DNA of 64,000 bases. Origin: CAVXDY01 sp963760715 (GTDB taxonomy: Bacteria; Actinomycetota; Thermoleophilia; Miltoncostaeales; Miltoncostaeaceae). The position numbers were made by a program, and so were the translations under genes. Of the stretch, positions 25,887 to 33,655 are shown in pieces; position 1 is the first letter of the stretch, and the number at the start of each line of letters is the position of its first letter. A model generated the notes under the pieces. The model was given only the letters and a program-made list of their open reading frames with translations, made no database searches and was not told where the DNA came from. The stretch is from positions 806,001-870,000 of the forward strand of contig CAVXDY010000003.1 in NCBI GenBank assembly GCA_963760715.1, given 5' to 3'.

Positions 25887-26215
25887 CTCCCCACGTAGCG
25901 CAGCGGAGAGAGCAGGATGGCCGCCGCATCGGAGGCGTGGGACGCCAGCGCCTGCAGCAGCGCGACCTGCAGCGACAGCGCGGCGATGGACTCCTGCAGC
26001 TCGGCCCGGCGCTCCGGCTGGCGGTCGAGCGCCTCCTGGAGCAGGGCGACCTCGGCGGTGAGGGCGCCGGTCGCGCCCGTGACCTCGCGCTGCACTCCCT
26101 TGATCACGCGCCAGAGGCGAAGGCCGGCGACGCCGAGGGCCACCAGGGCCGCCAGCACCAGGACGCCGAAGATGATCGCCGCGATCGGGACGCCGTTGTC
26201 GGCCAGGAAGCCCAC
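25883..26215 (-). CDS. Small membrane protein with long helical tail
   Basis: The start is GTG 26215 (110 residues). Residues ~10-32 are a membrane helix (AAIIFGVLVLAALVALGVAG). The rest is an amphipathic helix rich in Ala/Leu/Glu/Gln, likely coiled coil, ending in AAAILLSPLRYVGR. It looks leaderless: a -10-like GATACT lies ~9 nt before the start. It is coupled to the Ppx gene and divergent from the gene at 26255. The function is unknown; the layout resembles small scaffold or shape proteins. Confidence 0.6.
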   Translation of the reverse strand: MGFLADNGVPIAAIIFGVLVLAALVALGVAGLRLWRVIKGVQREVTGATGALTAEVALLQEALDRQPERRAELQESIAALSLQVALLQALASHASDAAAILLSPLRYVGR

Positions 26216-26254
26216 GGGGCGCAGTATCGCAGCCGCACTATCCTGCGGGCGCCG
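26216..26254. promoter_or_regulatory. Compact divergent promoter region with leaderless starts
   Basis: Only 39 bases separate two divergent start codons. Rightward, TATCCT (26239-26244) is 10 nt before ATG 26255. Leftward, GATACT is about 9 nt before GTG 26215. Neither gene has a ribosome site, so both transcripts probably begin at the start codon. Confidence 0.45.
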
Positions 26255-27259
26255 ATGCCGCCCCGGGACGCCACCGACACCCGAGCGCTGCCCCGCGTCG
26301 CGCCCGAGGCGGTCTTCGTGCCGGCCCAGCGGCTGCGCGGGGAGCCGCACGTCGTGGTCGACGGCGCGCGCCTGCCCGGCACGGCGCTGGCCCTCTCGCA
26401 CTGGCCGGACAGCGGCACCCCCGCCGCGCTCGCGGCGGACACCAGCGCCCTCATCGTCGACCGCTACCTCCGGTCCGCCGCCGCGGGTCCCGAGCTGCGC
26501 GCCGTGACCAACAACCACTACGACGAGGACGGGCTCTTCGGCATCTGGCTGCTTCTCGAGCGCCCGCCGGAGGGGGCCCCCGAGCGCGCGCTGGCACTGG
26601 CGGCCGCCGAGGCCGGCGACTTCGGCACCTGGACCGACCCCTGGGCCGCGCGGGTCGCGATCGCCGCGATGGCCATGGCCGAACGGGCCCGGACCCCGTT
26701 CCCGGAGGTCGGCCGGGCGCTCGCGAGCGCCGGCGCGACCGACCCGGCGGGCGAGATCTACCTGGCCATCCTGCCCCGCACCGGCGGCCTGCTGGCCGAC
26801 CCCGAGCGCTATTCCCTGACGTGGCGCGCCGAGTGGGCCCTCGTGGAGCGCGACATGGCCCTCCTCGACTCGGGCGATGCGACCATCGACGACCACCCCG
26901 GGGGCGACATCGCGATCGTGCGCGCGCCCCATCCCCTGCACGACATGGCGGTGCACCCGCGCACCGCGCGCACCCGGGTCCTCACCGCCACCCCCGACGG
27001 CACGCTCGTGCTGGTGCACCGCTACGAGACCTGGGTCACGTACGCCTCGCGCCCGCTGCCGCCCCGGGTCAACCTCGATCCCCTGCTGCCGAGGCTCCAG
27101 GCCGCCGAGCGCGGCCCGGGCGTCTGGAGCTTCGACGGGGTGGCGCCCATCCGGCCGCGCCTCTACGCGGGCGACGGGCGGGGCCGGCCCGTCCCCTCGT
27201 CGCTGCAGCCCGAGCGGGTGGCCGCCGAGCTCGCCGAATTCCTCGCCGCGCCGCGATAG
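26255..27259 (+). CDS. Conserved-type cytoplasmic protein of unknown function
   Basis: This 334-residue protein starts at ATG 26255, probably leaderless. It contains well-formed sequence such as NNHYDEDGLFGIW, DDHPGGDIAIVRAPHPLHDMA and YETWVTYASRPLPPRVNLDP, but I recognise no characterised family. The NNHYDEDG stretch near residue 90 recalls phosphoesterase-like Asp/His clusters, but this is too weak to assign. There is no signal peptide or membrane helix. It is followed by three small or ATPase genes on the same strand. Confidence 0.7.
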   Translation: MPPRDATDTRALPRVAPEAVFVPAQRLRGEPHVVVDGARLPGTALALSHWPDSGTPAALAADTSALIVDRYLRSAAAGPELRAVTNNHYDEDGLFGIWLLLERPPEGAPERALALAAAEAGDFGTWTDPWAARVAIAAMAMAERARTPFPEVGRALASAGATDPAGEIYLAILPRTGGLLADPERYSLTWRAEWALVERDMALLDSGDATIDDHPGGDIAIVRAPHPLHDMAVHPRTARTRVLTATPDGTLVLVHRYETWVTYASRPLPPRVNLDPLLPRLQAAERGPGVWSFDGVAPIRPRLYAGDGRGRPVPSSLQPERVAAELAEFLAAPR

Positions 27260-27296
27260 TCTCTCCCTCCCCTGGGGCGGCTCGGAGGGTCCGGCG

Positions 27297-27521
27297 ATGA
27301 ACGAGGGCGACGATCCACAGCGACGCGTGCGCCAACTGCTGCTGTCGGGCGACAACATGCTGAAGAACCGCCACGACCGGCAGGCGGCGGACCGGGCCCG
27401 GACGCGCTTCGAGGAGGCCGGGCGCGTGGCGCGGGAGGCCGGGCTGCCGGACTCGCTGCTCGAGATCATCGATCGCCGCCTCGAGGCGCTCGACCAGCGG
27501 GCGGACGCCGATGCGGCGTAG
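27297..27521 (+). CDS. Small helical protein of unknown function
   Basis: The protein has 74 residues and starts at ATG 27297 with GGAGGG 6-8 nt upstream. The sequence is strongly charged and helical (RVRQLLLSGDNMLKNR, ARTRFEEAGRVAREAG, IDRRLEAL), like a single TPR-type hairpin or short coiled coil. It overlaps the next small gene by 11 nt and precedes two ArsA-type ATPases, suggesting one operon. Confidence 0.7.
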   Translation: MNEGDDPQRRVRQLLLSGDNMLKNRHDRQAADRARTRFEEAGRVAREAGLPDSLLEIIDRRLEALDQRADADAA

Positions 27522-27717
27522 GCGCGCGGAGGGCCCGGGCGACTGCGCCATCTGCGGCCGGGTGGTGCTCCCCGGGGAGCCCGCGCACGATTTCCTCGAC
27601 CCCGAGCGCGGCCGGCGTCACGAGGTGGTGTGCCCGCTGTGCCCGCGCCGGGCGGTCGCCCGCGGCTGGGTGCGGGCCGGGGTGCCGGCCACGGGCCGGG
27701 GTGCGTCTGCCGCCTAG
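27511..27717 (+). CDS. Small zinc-ribbon protein
   Basis: The protein has 68 residues starting at ATG 27511. Two CxxC knuckles, CAIC (residues ~12-15) and CPLC (~41-44), frame a short beta region with HDFLDPERGRRHEVV, a likely zinc ribbon. An Arg-rich C-terminal tail follows. It overlaps both the upstream small gene and the downstream ArsA-type gene (GTG 27701), so the genes are co-translated. The partner or nucleic-acid target is unknown. Confidence 0.65.
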   Translation: MRRRRAEGPGDCAICGRVVLPGEPAHDFLDPERGRRHEVVCPLCPRRAVARGWVRAGVPATGRGASAA

Positions 27718-28714
27718 CGCCGCGCCGCCGCCCCCGGTGGGGCCTCCGCTCGACGAGCGGCGACTGCACTTCGTCCTCGGCAAGGGCGGGGCGGGCAAGA
27801 GCACCGTCGCCGCGGCCCTCGGCCTCGCCTGGGCGCGCTCCGGCAAGCGCACGCTCGTGGTCGAGGTGGCCGGGGAGAATCGCCTCTCGGACCTCTTCGA
27901 CACCGCCGGCGTCGTGCACGAGCGGGAGACCGAGCTCGCGCCCGGCCTCTACGGGATCACGATCGACGCCGAGCGCGCCACCGAGGAGTACCTGGCGAGC
28001 CAGCTCCGCGTGCGCCCGCTGGTGGAGCTGCTCACCCGCAGCCGCGCGTTCCACACCTTCGCCGCCGCGGCGCCCGGCCTGGCGGAGCTGGTGACGCTGG
28101 GGAAGATCTGGACCCTGGCCATCGCCCTGCGCCCCGTCCCGGCGCGGCCCGGGGAGCCGGCTCGCGAGGAGCCGGTGTGGGACGCCATCGTCGTGGACTG
28201 CCCGGCCACGGGCCACGGCGTCGCCCTGCTCGAGACGGCGGGCAACGTGGAGGACATGGCCCAGGGCGGGCCGGTGCGCGACCAGGCCGCCCGCATCCAC
28301 GAGGTGGTGTCGCACCCCGGGGCGACCGGCATCACGCTCGTGGCGCGGCCCGACGAGCTCTCGGTGACCGAGGCCGTCGACGGCGCGGCGATGCTTCGGG
28401 AGGGCGGGCTCCCCGTGGCCGCCGCGGTCCTGAACGGGGTCCGCGAGCCGCGCTTCTCCGAGTCCGAGGCGCCGGCCCTCGCGGCCGCGGCCGCCGGCGC
28501 TCCGGGAGCCGAGCGCGACGCCGCGGCGGCGGCCCTGGCCCACCTTGCCCGGCAGCATTCCGACGCCGGATACCGCGAGCGGCTCGCCGCGGGGATCGGG
28601 CTGCCGGTGCTGGAGCTGCCCGAGATCGTGGAGCGCCGGTTCGACCTGGCCGCCCTGGAGCGCCTGGCGGCGGCTCTGGGCGCCGCCATCGGCGCGCAGA
28701 ACGGGCGGCCGTGA
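27701..28714 (+). CDS. ArsA/GET3-type P-loop ATPase, first of a pair
   Basis: The protein has 337 residues and starts at GTG 27701, overlapping the zinc-ribbon gene. The deviant Walker A VLGKGGAGKST (signature Lys present) sits at ~residue 28, VVEVAGENRLSDLF is in switch I, and AIVVDCPATGHGVALLET is the Walker-B/switch II region. Canonical ArsA metal cysteines are not evident, so arsenite export is unlikely. Actinobacteria commonly carry two such genes in tandem that probably act as a heterodimer; their client is unknown. It is followed by the second copy with a GTGA overlap. Confidence 0.85.
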   Translation: MRLPPSAAPPPPVGPPLDERRLHFVLGKGGAGKSTVAAALGLAWARSGKRTLVVEVAGENRLSDLFDTAGVVHERETELAPGLYGITIDAERATEEYLASQLRVRPLVELLTRSRAFHTFAAAAPGLAELVTLGKIWTLAIALRPVPARPGEPAREEPVWDAIVVDCPATGHGVALLETAGNVEDMAQGGPVRDQAARIHEVVSHPGATGITLVARPDELSVTEAVDGAAMLREGGLPVAAAVLNGVREPRFSESEAPALAAAAAGAPGAERDAAAAALAHLARQHSDAGYRERLAAGIGLPVLELPEIVERRFDLAALERLAAALGAAIGAQNGRP

Positions 28715-29850
28715 TCGGGGCCCTGGAGGACCGGCGACTGGTGGTGTGCGCCGGAGCCGGCGGAGTGGGAAAGACGACCGTGTCAGCCGCGGTGGCGCTG
28801 CGGCTGGCCCAGGAGGGCCACCGCACCGCGGTGGTCACGATCGACCCGGCCCGGCGCCTCGCCACCGCCCTGGGGCTCGCGGGCCTGGGCGACGCGCCGC
28901 ACCGGGTGGACCTGGGAACCCTCGGCACGAACGCGTCGGGCGAGCTGTGGGCGCTCCAGCTCGATGCCAAGGTCACCTTCGACCGGCTCGTCGCGCGTGA
29001 GGCTCCCGACGACGAGGCGCGGGAGCGGATCCTTCAGAACCGGATCTACCGGCACCTGTCGGGCGCGGTGGCGGGCGCGCAGGAGTACATGGCCGTGGAA
29101 CGGCTGCACGAGCTGGTGGACGAGGGGTCGTTCGACCGGATCGTGCTGGACACGCCGCCCGCCCGGAACGCGCTGGACTTCCTGGACGCCCCCCAGCGCA
29201 TCACGCGGTTCATCGAGGGGCGCGCGCTGCGGCTTCTGCTGCGGCCCGCCCTCCTGCGCGGCGGCTTCGGGCGCCGGGTGCTGCACGCCGGGAGCAGCAC
29301 GGTGATCTCGGTCCTGGAGAGGCTCACCGGGGCCCAGCTCCTGCGCGACGTCGCCGACTTCCTGGCGGCCTTCGACGGGATGTACCAGGGCTTCGCCGAC
29401 CGGGCCCGGGTGGTGCACGAGATGCTCCTGTCCCCCGCCTCGGGGTTCGTCGTGGTGGCCGCCCCCGAGACCGACCCCGTGCGACAGGCGATCGCGCTCG
29501 CCCGGCGCCTGCACGACGACGGATTCCCGCTGGTGGCGCTGGTGCTCAATCGCGTCCATCCCCTCCCGCACGGCGGGCTGGCGCGCCCGGCGGCCCTCTC
29601 GGCCGCGCTCGCGGAGGCCGGCGCCGCCGACCCCCCCGGCCTGGCCCGGCGCGCGGCGCGGACCCAGGAGGAGGATCAGCTCCTCGGCATCCGCGACCTC
29701 GATGCCCGCGAGGCGCTCGTCCACGTCATGCGCGGGGGCGCCATGGCCACGGTGCCCGCCTTCGCCCGCGAGCCGGTGGATCTCGAGGGTCTCGCGCGGG
29801 TGGCCGCGGAGCTCGGCACACGAGGCGGCGGTAGCATGACCGGTCGATGA
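28711..29850 (+). CDS. ArsA/GET3-type P-loop ATPase, second of a pair
   Basis: The protein has 379 residues, starting at GTG 28711 (GTGA overlap). Walker A VCAGAGGVGKTT and VVTIDPARRLATALG are typical of ArsA/GET3, and RIVLDTPPARNALDFLDAP is switch II. Downstream helical residues (~170-260) would form the client-binding lid. The GKTT lysine is conserved. It is close in type to the first copy but longer. The 3' end overlaps the methyltransferase ATG by 4 nt. Confidence 0.87.
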   Translation: MIGALEDRRLVVCAGAGGVGKTTVSAAVALRLAQEGHRTAVVTIDPARRLATALGLAGLGDAPHRVDLGTLGTNASGELWALQLDAKVTFDRLVAREAPDDEARERILQNRIYRHLSGAVAGAQEYMAVERLHELVDEGSFDRIVLDTPPARNALDFLDAPQRITRFIEGRALRLLLRPALLRGGFGRRVLHAGSSTVISVLERLTGAQLLRDVADFLAAFDGMYQGFADRARVVHEMLLSPASGFVVVAAPETDPVRQAIALARRLHDDGFPLVALVLNRVHPLPHGGLARPAALSAALAEAGAADPPGLARRAARTQEEDQLLGIRDLDAREALVHVMRGGAMATVPAFAREPVDLEGLARVAAELGTRGGGSMTGR

Positions 29851-30767
29851 GGAGCGAGCCGGAAGCGGCCGAGCCGCAGGCGCCTGCGCCCGCCGGGCCG
29901 GAGGAGATCGTCGCGGACATCCGCGAGCAGGTCGCCGCCGGGATCCCGCTGGTGGGATCGCTCGCCACGCGGTTCTACCGCGCGGTCCACGCGATCGATC
30001 CGGCGGGCACCGAGGACTCCCTCGCGGTCCTGCCCGGGAACCGCGGCGTGCACCTCTACGACAGCCTGCTCAGCTGGGCGCCCATCGTCTCGAAGGAGCG
30101 CGTGCTCGACATCGGCTGCGGATCGGGCGGCGCCTCTCGCGCCGCGGCGCGCATCGTGGGCCCCGAGGGGATGGTCGTCGGCATCGACCTCAGCCCGGAG
30201 TGCGTGGAGACCGCGCGGCGGCGGACCCCCGAGGAGATGCCGGTGCTCTTCCGCGCCGGCGACGCCCAGATGATGCCCTCGGTCCCCGACCGGACCTTCG
30301 ACTGCGTGGTGGCGAGCATGATGCTGGAGGAGGTGGCCGATCTTCCGCGGCTGCTGCACGAGGTGCGCCGCGTGCTGCGCCCCGGCGGCCGCTTCGTGGC
30401 CAGCGTCACCGCCTTCGACCGGCTCCGCCCGATCGACGCGTCGTTCATGGGGATGGTGATCGCCGTCGTCGGACGGCGCGCCCCGGGCGCGCTCGCCGGC
30501 CGGGCGAGCCGCGCGAGCATGCCCCACGAGCCCAGCGACACCCTGGCCTTCAAGGAGGCCGGCCTCGGGACCGTGGAGGAGCAGGACGTCCAGCTGGCCG
30601 TGGTGATGGAGGACGTCGGCGACGCCTGGGCGGTGTTCTCGCGCTCCACGATCGTCCATCTCCTGGACGATGAGGGCCGCGCCGAGCTGAGGAAGCGCCT
30701 CGAGCGGCGCATGCCCCACACGCTCTACCTGCCGCTGCGCTTCCTGCGCAGCCGCCGGCCGGGGTAG
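29847..30767 (+). CDS. Class I SAM-dependent methyltransferase
   Basis: The protein has 306 residues, starting at ATG 29847 (ATGA overlap with the ATPase). The SAM site is VLDIGCGSGGASRAAARI (residues ~87-104), with VVGIDLSPECVETARRR, AGDAQMMP and EVRRVLRPGGRFVASVT. This is the UbiE/Methyltransf_11 type. The substrate is unknown; the ~85-residue N-terminal part (AGIPLVGSLATRFYRAVHAI) is not a standard cap. It is the last gene of the five-gene run starting at 27297, closed by a GC hairpin over its stop. Confidence 0.88.
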   Translation: MRSEPEAAEPQAPAPAGPEEIVADIREQVAAGIPLVGSLATRFYRAVHAIDPAGTEDSLAVLPGNRGVHLYDSLLSWAPIVSKERVLDIGCGSGGASRAAARIVGPEGMVVGIDLSPECVETARRRTPEEMPVLFRAGDAQMMPSVPDRTFDCVVASMMLEEVADLPRLLHEVRRVLRPGGRFVASVTAFDRLRPIDASFMGMVIAVVGRRAPGALAGRASRASMPHEPSDTLAFKEAGLGTVEEQDVQLAVVMEDVGDAWAVFSRSTIVHLLDDEGRAELRKRLERRMPHTLYLPLRFLRSRRPG

Positions 30768-30775
30768 CCCCGGCC
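30757..30775. terminator. GC-rich hairpin between convergent genes
   Basis: GGCCGGGG (30757-30764) pairs with CCCCGGCC (30768-30775) around the TAG stop of the methyltransferase. It sits between two convergent genes and probably ends both transcripts. There is no T run. Confidence 0.5.
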
Positions 30776-30782
30776 CGGGACA

Positions 30783-31172
30783 CTAGCCCACCGCCTCCAG
30801 ACGGGGGGCGCCGGGCCCGCTCGACTCCTCGTCGCACGGCTCGGCGTCGAGCCAGCGGCTGCCGTACTCGCGCATCGCGTCCACGATCGGGATCAGGTGC
30901 GCGCCCTTGGCGGTGAGGCGGTACTCCACCCGCGGCGGCGCCTCGGCGAACTCACGCCGCTCGACGATGCCCTCCTCCTCGAGGGAGCGCAGCCGGAGCG
31001 ACAGGGTGCGCGGGCTGATGCCCGCCAGCGACCGCTGCAGCTCTCCGAAACGCCGCGGCCCCCCCGCGAGGTCGCGGAGCATGAGGAGGGTCCACTTTCC
31101 GGCGACGATCTGCGCCGTTGCGAGAACCGGACACACCGCCTGCGGCGCGACCGAGGGAGCGATCGACCTCAT
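30783..31172 (-). CDS. HxlR-family winged-helix transcription regulator
   Basis: The protein has 129 residues, starting at ATG 31172. Family signatures are CPVLATAQIVAGKWTLLMLRDL at the start, RRFGELQRSLAGISPRTLSLRLRSLEEEG (recognition helix) and PRVEYRLTAKG (wing). HxlR regulators often use an N-terminal cysteine for redox or electrophile sensing, and the Cys of VCPVL is in that position. The divergent gene at 31253 is the most likely regulatory neighbour. It ends next to a GC hairpin. Confidence 0.9.
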   Translation of the reverse strand: MRSIAPSVAPQAVCPVLATAQIVAGKWTLLMLRDLAGGPRRFGELQRSLAGISPRTLSLRLRSLEEEGIVERREFAEAPPRVEYRLTAKGAHLIPIVDAMREYGSRWLDAEPCDEESSGPGAPRLEAVG

Positions 31173-31252
31173 GATCGTTGCGGATGCTACCACCGGCCCC
31201 CGGGATCCCGGAAACGTCCGTGACACTCTCCGGCCGGGATAACGTGCCGGTC

Positions 31253-31957
31253 GTGCCCGACACTCCCCTCCCCCGCCGCCCGTGGCTCCGACGGCCGCCT
31301 CCGCGGTGGGTCGCGGCGGTGCTCGGGATCTGGATCGTGGTCGCCGGCGGCGCGATCCTGCTGGCCAAGTCGCTGGACTCGCCGGTCGGGGCGGGAGCCC
31401 GCGACGAGGCGCAGCCCGCCGTCCCGGGTCCGGTGGCGTCGCTCGGCACCACCCCGAGCGCATCGGGGCAGACGTTCCTGGCCCTCTTCCCCGCCGACGC
31501 CCTGCCGGCGGACGTCGCGGGCCTGCCGAAGCCCGAGCGGGCGGCCCGGCTGCGCGCCCTGGTCGCCGCGGGCGCGGGCGGCGCGTCGGCGCGGGTCGCG
31601 CTGGGCTCGGTGCTCCAGGAGCAGGGCGACGGAGCGGGAGCCGAGCGCGCCTATCGCGACGCCCTGCGGGTGGCTCCCGGCGACCTCTCGGCCCGGGTCG
31701 GCCTGGCGATGGTGCTCGGAGCCCAGGCCCCGCCGGGGCCGGCTCGCGCGGCGGCCCGGCTGGCGAGCCTGGCCTCGGCGAACCCCGGGAGCCAGGTCGT
31801 GCTCTTCAATCAGGGATTGCTGGCGGTCTCCCGCGGGCGGGCGGGTGAGGCGCGCCGGGAGTGGAGCGCCACGGTGGCGGCGGGGCCCGCGACGCGCCTG
31901 GGGATCCTCGCCGCCCGCGCCCTTCAGGCGCTCACCAGGGTCCAATCGACCCCATAG
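31253..31957 (+). CDS. Membrane-anchored TPR-like protein
   Basis: I start at GTG 31253: a -10-like GATAAC lies ~8 nt upstream, suggesting a leaderless message, and earlier GTGs have no better signal. The 234-residue product has a basic N-terminus, one membrane helix (~residues 18-40, VAAVLGIWIVVAGGAILLA), a linker and TPR-type helices (~100-225: ARVALGSVLQEQGDGAGAER, YRDALRVAPGDLSARVGLAM, NQGLLAVSRGRAGEARREW). It is probably a periplasmic-side scaffold. Upstream of the sigma gene but separately transcribed. Confidence 0.7.
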   Translation: MPDTPLPRRPWLRRPPPRWVAAVLGIWIVVAGGAILLAKSLDSPVGAGARDEAQPAVPGPVASLGTTPSASGQTFLALFPADALPADVAGLPKPERAARLRALVAAGAGGASARVALGSVLQEQGDGAGAERAYRDALRVAPGDLSARVGLAMVLGAQAPPGPARAAARLASLASANPGSQVVLFNQGLLAVSRGRAGEARREWSATVAAGPATRLGILAARALQALTRVQSTP

Positions 31958-32158
31958 AGATCCGACGAGAAACTTCATCGTCACCGCACCTCGGCTTAAC
32001 CGGTGCTTAAGGCGCTCATGGGAGCATGCCGATGGTCCCGTGGGGAGGAACGTCCCCGGGCGCCGAGAATCCCGCGAGTGGATCAGGCGTCCGAAACGGG
32101 TAGTGCAGGGGCTAAAGGTCTGGCGCCGAGTTGCCGATGCAAGTTCGCTGGCTGGTCC
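31958..32158. other. Intergenic region before the sigma-factor promoter
   Basis: About 200 bases with no credible gene. Short GC hairpins are present (for example GGGGAGGAACGTCCCC near 32041-32056), but I cannot match them to a known RNA family. Confidence 0.4.
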
Positions 32159-32186
32159 TTGACTTCAAGAAGTAAAGCAGTACCCT
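32159..32186 (+). promoter_or_regulatory. Sigma70-type promoter of the primary sigma gene
   Basis: TTGACT (32159-32164) and TACCCT (32181-32186) are separated by 16 bases. Transcription would start near 32193, giving an ~80-nt leader to ATG 32275. The region is locally A/T-rich compared with its surroundings. Confidence 0.65.
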
Positions 32187-32188
32187 AT

Positions 32189-32202
32189 CGAACGGACGTT
32201 CG
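32189..32202. promoter_or_regulatory. LexA (SOS) box overlapping the sigma promoter start site
   Basis: CGAACGGACGTTCG matches the Gram-positive/actinobacterial LexA consensus CGAACRNRYGTTYG at every fixed position. It starts two bases after the -10 box, where bound LexA would block transcription initiation. The palindrome is perfect in its outer five bases on each side. Confidence 0.6.
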
Positions 32203-32274
32203 TGAGGACGCCCGGCGGTGGGGGCACGTGGATGGTTCCGCGTGCTCCGATGGCGTCCAGCCGGAGGTGGCAAC

Positions 32275-33360
32275 ATGACGGTGAGTGAGATGGTCGAGCT
32301 GGAGGAAGTCCAGGCTCTCCTGACCCGTGGTCAGGAGCAGGGCTTTCTGGGCATCGACGAGGTCGCCCAGTCGGTCGAGGGCGTGTCCCTCGACGAGGGT
32401 GCGGCCGAGGGCCTGTACCGCCACCTCGACGAGCTCGGCATCGAGCTGCTCGAGGAGGGCGAGGCCCGTGAGCGGCTCGCGCAGATCGCCGAGGCCGCGG
32501 ACCGTCCTCCGCGCAAGCTGAACCTGAAGGCCGACACCAGCACGGACGCCCTCCAGCTCTTCCTCAAGGACGTGGGCCGGGTTCCCCTGCTCACGGCCAA
32601 GGAGGAGGTCGAGCTCGCCAAGCTGATCGAGCTCGGTGACCTTCAGGCCAAGAAGAAGATGGTCGAGTCCAACCTGCGGCTCGTCGTCTCGATCGCGAAG
32701 AACTACCGCAACCAGGGGCTGGCGTTCCTCGACCTGATCCAGGAGGGCACGCTGGGGCTGGTGCGCGCGGCCGAGAAGTTCGACTACCGCAAGGGCTTCA
32801 AGTTCTCGACCTACGCCACCTGGTGGATTCGCCAGGCGGTGGCACGGGCGATCGCCGACAAGGGCCGCACCATCCGGATGCCGGTCCACGTCGTGGAGAA
32901 GCTGAACAAGATCAACCGCGCCGAGCGCAAGCTCGTCGCCGAGCTGGGCCGTGAGCCGTCGATCGCGGAGATCGCGGACGCGGTGAAGCTGCCCGAGGCC
33001 GAGGTCGAGTCGATCAAGCGCAGCGCGCAGACGCCCGTTTCGCTCGAGAAGCCCGTCGGTGACGACGAGGAGTCGGAGTTCGGCCAGTTCCTCGCGGACG
33101 AGAAGGCCGTCCAGCCGGAGGCCGCGGCGGAGACCGTGCTCCGGAACGAGGCGCTGCAGGACGTGCTCAACACGCTCAGCTACCGCGAGCGCCGGGTGCT
33201 GGAGCTTCGCTACGGCCTGGGGGGCGAGCACCCGCGGACCCTCGACGAGGTCGGGCGCACCTTCAACGTCACCCGCGAGCGCATTCGGCAGATCGAGAAC
33301 CAGTCGCTTCAGAAGCTCGCCAGCCTGGCCGAGGCCCAGCGCCTCCGCGAGGTCGCCTAG
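32275..33360 (+). CDS. rpoD: Primary RNA polymerase sigma factor (SigA/RpoD)
   Basis: The protein has 361 residues, starting at ATG 32275 with GGAGG 8 nt upstream. Region 1.2 begins at DALQLFLKDVGRVPLLTAKE. Region 2 has NLRLVVSIAKNYRNQGLAFL, DLIQEGTLGLVRAAEKFD and FSTYATWWIRQAVARAI (-10 melting). Region 3 follows, and region 4 carries LDEVGRTFNVTRERIRQIEN (-35 recognition). The N-terminal region 1.1 is short. All invariant primary-sigma motifs are intact, so I take it as the housekeeping sigma or a very close group 2 paralogue. A strong terminator follows at 33401. The promoter carries a LexA-box match, which would be unusual for a housekeeping sigma. Confidence 0.95.
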   Translation: MTVSEMVELEEVQALLTRGQEQGFLGIDEVAQSVEGVSLDEGAAEGLYRHLDELGIELLEEGEARERLAQIAEAADRPPRKLNLKADTSTDALQLFLKDVGRVPLLTAKEEVELAKLIELGDLQAKKKMVESNLRLVVSIAKNYRNQGLAFLDLIQEGTLGLVRAAEKFDYRKGFKFSTYATWWIRQAVARAIADKGRTIRMPVHVVEKLNKINRAERKLVAELGREPSIAEIADAVKLPEAEVESIKRSAQTPVSLEKPVGDDEESEFGQFLADEKAVQPEAAAETVLRNEALQDVLNTLSYRERRVLELRYGLGGEHPRTLDEVGRTFNVTRERIRQIENQSLQKLASLAEAQRLREVA

Positions 33361-33400
33361 AGGCGGTGACCGCCCTCGCCGGCGGAGGAACGTGAGTCAG

Positions 33401-33428
33401 CGAAGGGGCCCGGGGACGGGCCCCTTCG
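33401..33428 (+). terminator. Strong stem-loop terminator after the sigma gene
   Basis: CGAAGGGGCCC (33401-33411) pairs perfectly with GGGCCCCTTCG (33418-33428) across a six-base loop, 40 bases after the stop codon. A T-containing tail (TCGTTCC) follows. Confidence 0.8.
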
Positions 33429-33458
33429 TCGTTCCGGCGACTGGGATAACCTCGCACC

Positions 33459-33635
33459 GTGGCCGATGACGACGACGAGTGGCCTGAGCCCGAGCGCGAC
33501 TCCGAGGAACTCCGGGCGGCCTCTCGCCGGCGGATCGCCGAGATGCGCCAGACACGTCAGCGGATACTGCGCTGGACGTACGCCGGGCTCGGCATCCTCC
33601 TGGTCCTGGTGATCCTGCTGGCCACCCTGCGCTGA
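33459..33635 (+). CDS. 58-residue acidic single-pass membrane protein
   Basis: GTG 33459 to TGA 33635. A -10-like GATAAC lies about 9 nt upstream with no ribosome site, so the message is probably leaderless. The N-terminus is acidic (ADDDDEWPEPERDSEELRAA), then basic helix (RRRIAEMRQTRQRILRW), then one membrane helix (YAGLGILLVLVILLATL) to the end. Codon use has high third-position GC. The function is unknown; it precedes the MOSC gene by 20 bases. Confidence 0.65.
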   Translation: MADDDDEWPEPERDSEELRAASRRRIAEMRQTRQRILRWTYAGLGILLVLVILLATLR

Positions 33636-33655
33636 GCGCGTCCGGGCCGCCCGCG

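Noticed and set aside
27701..29850. Arsenite efflux ATPases
   Set aside because: ArsA-type P-loops are present but the metal-binding cysteines are not, and there is no arsB, arsC or arsR beside them.
30776..30786. CGGGACACTAG match to the MITE-like tip
   Set aside because: Only 11 bases, no inverted partner nearby; it is explained by the end of the HxlR gene and the adjacent hairpin.
32041..32062. GAGGAACGTCC in the sigma leader resembling the RNase P core
   Set aside because: Differs from GAGGAAAGTCC and none of the other conserved RNase P segments or the required length are present.
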